From contig JBKDQQ010000159.1 of the NCBI GenBank assembly GCA_046341775.1, positions 1 to 44,183 of the forward strand: 44,183 nt of DNA, given 5' to 3'. The stretch comes from SXXH01 sp041165735 (GTDB lineage Bacteria; Planctomycetota; UBA1135; GCA-002686595). The notes under the pieces were generated by a model. That model was not told the DNA's origin and searched no databases. It was given only the letters and a program-made list of their open reading frames with translations. The position numbers and the translations under genes were made by a program. Positions 41,790 through 44,183 of the stretch are shown in pieces. The first letter of the stretch is position 1; each line of letters opens with the position of its first letter.

Positions 41790-42887
41790 TCAGGCCTTGA
41801 TCTGGCCGAGCGCCTTGATGATCGCGGCGCCCATCTCCTTGGTGCCGACGGCGGTCGGATCGTTGCGGTCGGCCTTGAGGTCGTAGGTGACGTCGCGGCC
41901 TTCCTTGATCACATGCGCGATGGCCTTCTCGAGGCGCGTCGCGGCGGACTGTTCGCCGAGGTGCTCCAGCATCAGCACGCCCGAGAGCAGCATGGCGGTC
42001 GGGTTGACCTTGTTGAGGCCCTTGTACTTCGGAGCCGAGCCGTGCGTCGCTTCGAAGATGGCGATGCCGCCGTCGCCCTTGTTCTCGCCGGGCGCGATGC
42101 CGAGGCCGCCGATCAGTCCGGCGCACAGGTCGCTGAGCACGTCGCCGTAGAGGTTCGGCAGCACGATGACGTCGTAGTCCTCCGGCTTCTGCACGAGTTG
42201 CATCGCCATGTTGTCGACGATGCGGTCGTCGAAGGCGATGTCCTTGTACTGCTCGGCCACGGCGCGCGCGGTCGAGAGGAACAGGCCGTCCGAGAACTTC
42301 ATGATGTTGCTCTTGTGGACGGCGGTGACCTTCTTGCGGCCCTTCTTGCGGGCGTACTCGAAGGCGGCGCGCACGATGCGCTCGGTGCCGAACACCGAGA
42401 TGGGCTTGATGCTGATGCCGCTGTCGGGACGGATCTTGACGCCTGACAGGTCCTTGATGTGCTCGATCAGCTTGAGCGCCTTCTCGCTGCCCTTCTCGAA
42501 CTCGATGCCCGCGTAGAGGTCTTCCGTGTTCTCGCGGAAGATCACGAGGTCGATGTTGTCGTAGCGCGAACGCACGCCTTGGTAGGTCTTGCAGGGACGC
42601 ACGCAGGCGTACAGGTCGAACTCCTTGCGCAGCGCGACATTGACCGAGCGGAAGCCCGTGCCCACGGGGGTGGTGATCGGAGCCTTGATGCAGGTCTTCG
42701 TGGCCTTGATGGCCTCGAGGGTCTCCGGCGGCAGCGGCGTGCCGGCCTTCTCCATGATGTCGACCCCGGCATGCGCCACGGTCCAGTCGAAGGCGACTCC
42801 GGTCGCATCGAGCACGTCCTTGGTGACATGGGCGAGTTCGGGACCGGTGCCGTCGCCGAGGATGAGGGTGACCGGGTGGCGCTTCAT
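41790..42887 (-). CDS. icd: Isocitrate dehydrogenase (IDH3/isopropylmalate dehydrogenase family)
   Basis: 365 aa, the short form. GFRSVNVALRKEFDLYACVR has the Ser, Asn and Arg residues that bind isocitrate, LVIFRENTEDLYAGIE is the family signature, and LPNLYGDVLSDLCAGLIGGL carries the metal-binding Asp residues. In the cofactor loop GSAPKYKGLNKVNPTA the Lys-Tyr pair is that of NADP enzymes (E. coli K344/Y345), while most short enzymes of this type have Asp-Ile and use NAD. NADP use is therefore inferred. The ATG at 42887 begins the conserved fold; an ATG at 42980 would add a Pro/Arg-rich stretch. Confidence 0.93.
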   Translation of the reverse strand: MKRHPVTLILGDGTGPELAHVTKDVLDATGVAFDWTVAHAGVDIMEKAGTPLPPETLEAIKATKTCIKAPITTPVGTGFRSVNVALRKEFDLYACVRPCKTYQGVRSRYDNIDLVIFRENTEDLYAGIEFEKGSEKALKLIEHIKDLSGVKIRPDSGISIKPISVFGTERIVRAAFEYARKKGRKKVTAVHKSNIMKFSDGLFLSTARAVAEQYKDIAFDDRIVDNMAMQLVQKPEDYDVIVLPNLYGDVLSDLCAGLIGGLGIAPGENKGDGGIAIFEATHGSAPKYKGLNKVNPTAMLLSGVLMLEHLGEQSAATRLEKAIAHVIKEGRDVTYDLKADRNDPTAVGTKEMGAAIIKALGQIKA

Positions 42888-42992
42888 GATGTCGAGAGGT
42901 TGGCCTGGCCGGGACTGCGCCGGCGCGGAGTGGGTCTGCTGGGGTCGCCGAGGCGGCGAGCGCGGGCGCTCCACCTGCATGGCGGGGCGGGG

Positions 42993-43021
42993 AGTGTAGG
43001 CACGCCCTCCGCCGGGGGCAA
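42993..43021 (-). promoter_or_regulatory. Promoter of icd
   Basis: TTGCCC (43021-43016), a 17-bp spacer and TACACT (42998-42993). The leader before the ATG at 42887 would be about 100 nt. Confidence 0.6.
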
Positions 43022-43063
43022 GGAAGGCGCAGCGCCTCCCCCGCCGGCGGCCACTCGCCAAGT

Positions 43064-44183
43064 TCAGCCCCCCGGCACGGGCGGCACGGGCGGCTGCGGA
43101 CCCGGCTCGGCCTCGCGGCGAGGTTGCAACCCGCCTTCCACGGCTTCGCGCCAGGCGCGCGCGCGGCGTGCACGATCGGCGTCGCTGCCCAAGGGATCGA
43201 AGGCCAGTTCCAACCCGGTGCACGCGCGCAAGGCGACCCACGCCGCCTCGCGCACGGGCGCCTTGTCGTCGAGCAGCGCGTCGCACAAGGCGAGCAGCGC
43301 CTCGCCCTCCTTCGTCTTCATGTCGCGCAAGGCGCGCGCGGTGGCGGTGCGCACGAACAAGTTGTCGTCGCGCAGCATCGGCACGAGGTGCGGGACCACG
43401 AGCGGGTCGTGCGACTCCGCGAGGAACAACACGGCCTCCAAGCGCGCCGCTTCATTCGGATTCTTCAAGTCCGCGAGGCGGCCCTCCCACGCGGGCCGCG
43501 GCGGCGCCACCGGACCGACGGGCGCCCCCGAGGCCGCCTCCTTGGCGGCGGCCACGCCGCGACCAAGCTCCTCGATGCGCGCCAGCAGGCGTTCGCGCTC
43601 CTCCCCGAAGGCGCGCAACTTCGACTCGAGGTCCTGCACGCGGGGCGTCAACGGCTCGAGCGCCTGCACGCGCGCTCGCAGCTGGTCGGCCTCGTCCGCG
43701 CGCCGCGCCAAGGACTGCAAGGCGGCGCGCGCGTCGGCCAATTGGCCTTGCAACTCCGAGACCCGGCGCGCGCCGGACTCTTCCGCCACGCGCGCGGCCT
43801 CGCGATCGTCGCGGGCCCGCGCGCGCGCCTCGTCGGCCTGCCGCGCCAACTCGTCGCGCAGCGGTTCCAACCGCGCCAACTTGAGCTGCGTGTCGCGGGT
43901 CTCCGCCTGCGCGGCCTGCAGGCGGCGATCGAGCACGAACCATGCCGATGCGGCGGCCCCCAGCGCGGACAGTGCGATGGCCGATGCCCAGCGCCCACCC
44001 GCGGCGCGCGGCGCGGTCGGTGTCGCCGCGGGCGCGGCGGCGAACACGGCGCCGTCGGAGGTGGTGGCAGCGGCGGAAGGCGGCGCCGCGGACGATGCCG
44101 ATTGTCCCGCCTCGATCCCCATCGCCCGCTCGCAGGCGGCGCACACCACGCCCTTGCCGCGGTGCACCGCGCGGCCGCCGTGC
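43064..44183 (-). CDS. Coiled-coil and HEAT-repeat membrane protein, probably cut at its 5' end
   Basis: At least 367 aa. A CAAC zinc-type pair lies next to the first codons, then an Ala/Pro linker, one membrane helix (about 60-80, ASAIALSALGAAASAWFVL), a long coiled coil (about 82-200) and HEAT repeats (about 228-330, DPLVVPHLVPMLRDDNLFVR). The only start in view is a GTG at 44167, but upstream codons HGGRAV continue in frame and look like part of a zinc-binding C/H motif, so the gene probably starts beyond the edge. The layout suggests a membrane-anchored scaffold. Function unknown. Confidence 0.7.
   Translation of the reverse strand, partial: HGGRAVHRGKGVVCAACERAMGIEAGQSASSAAPPSAAATTSDGAVFAAAPAATPTAPRAAGGRWASAIALSALGAAASAWFVLDRRLQAAQAETRDTQLKLARLEPLRDELARQADEARARARDDREAARVAEESGARRVSELQGQLADARAALQSLARRADEADQLRARVQALEPLTPRVQDLESKLRAFGEERERLLARIEELGRGVAAAKEAASGAPVGPVAPPRPAWEGRLADLKNPNEAARLEAVLFLAESHDPLVVPHLVPMLRDDNLFVRTATARALRDMKTKEGEALLALCDALLDDKAPVREAAWVALRACTGLELAFDPLGSDADRARRARAWREAVEGGLQPRREAEPGPQPPVPPVPGG

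Overview
The window is GC-rich, densely packed DNA from a Gram-negative-type bacterium. The gene content points to Planctomycetota or a close relative, although no rRNA or other decisive marker is present. Clues include: a secretin-based type II secretion cluster; a CRTAC1/FG-GAP lipoprotein behind a TPR protein; a rhomboid protease with the C-terminal extension common in that phylum; a very long ResB; a two-domain dCTP deaminase; and several large secreted proteins of unknown function. I saw no tRNA, rRNA, CRISPR array, intact insertion sequence or phage gene. About 36 protein genes, one gene remnant and several promoters can be supported.

Layout. 1-1699 (minus): the 5' part of a multi-pass membrane protein that runs off the left edge, preceded by a PTS EIIA-like protein. 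1909-10182 (plus): a promoter, a structured leader and the operon gspD-E-F-G-H-I-J. 10295-14488 (minus): serS, a 668-aa secreted unknown, and a rhomboid protease. 14570-20912 (minus): molybdenum guanylyltransferase, polyprenyl synthase, resB, ccsA and folD, mostly overlapping or nearly touching. 21042-24405 (minus): sucC-sucD, an MnmC-like methyltransferase and tatA. 24560-30935: a plus-strand dCTP deaminase, minus-strand AlkD-like and kelch-type proteins, then a plus-strand TPR/CRTAC1 pair. 31074-33740 (plus): topA. 33775-42887 (minus): a zinc-ribbon membrane protein, a YgiQ-type radical SAM protein, bL34, fumC, mdh, a secreted unknown, a decayed PEP-synthase fragment, a DUF454-like protein and icd. 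The right edge holds the body of a coiled-coil/HEAT protein.

How the genes work together. Five TCA-cycle genes (sucC, sucD, fumC, mdh, icd) lie within about 20 kb but in separate transcription units. Two of them, sucC and icd, have clear sigma-70-type promoters. CcsA and ResB form a system II cytochrome c synthase and lie next to polyprenyl (quinone side chain) synthesis, molybdenum cofactor maturation and TatA, so envelope and respiration functions are grouped. The T2SS operon encodes a secretin, an ATPase, a platform protein and four pseudopilins, but no GspC, K, L or M here.

Most unusual items: a PEP-synthase C-terminal remnant whose catalytic Cys has become Arg, beside an AT-rich nested inverted repeat; a 24-bp near-repeat (20 of 24 bases) covering the -10 regions of sucC and rpmH; several promoters placed so that the mRNA would be nearly leaderless; a bL34 gene with an atypical N-terminus and no rnpA beside it; and a Gly-rich repeat tail on GspJ.
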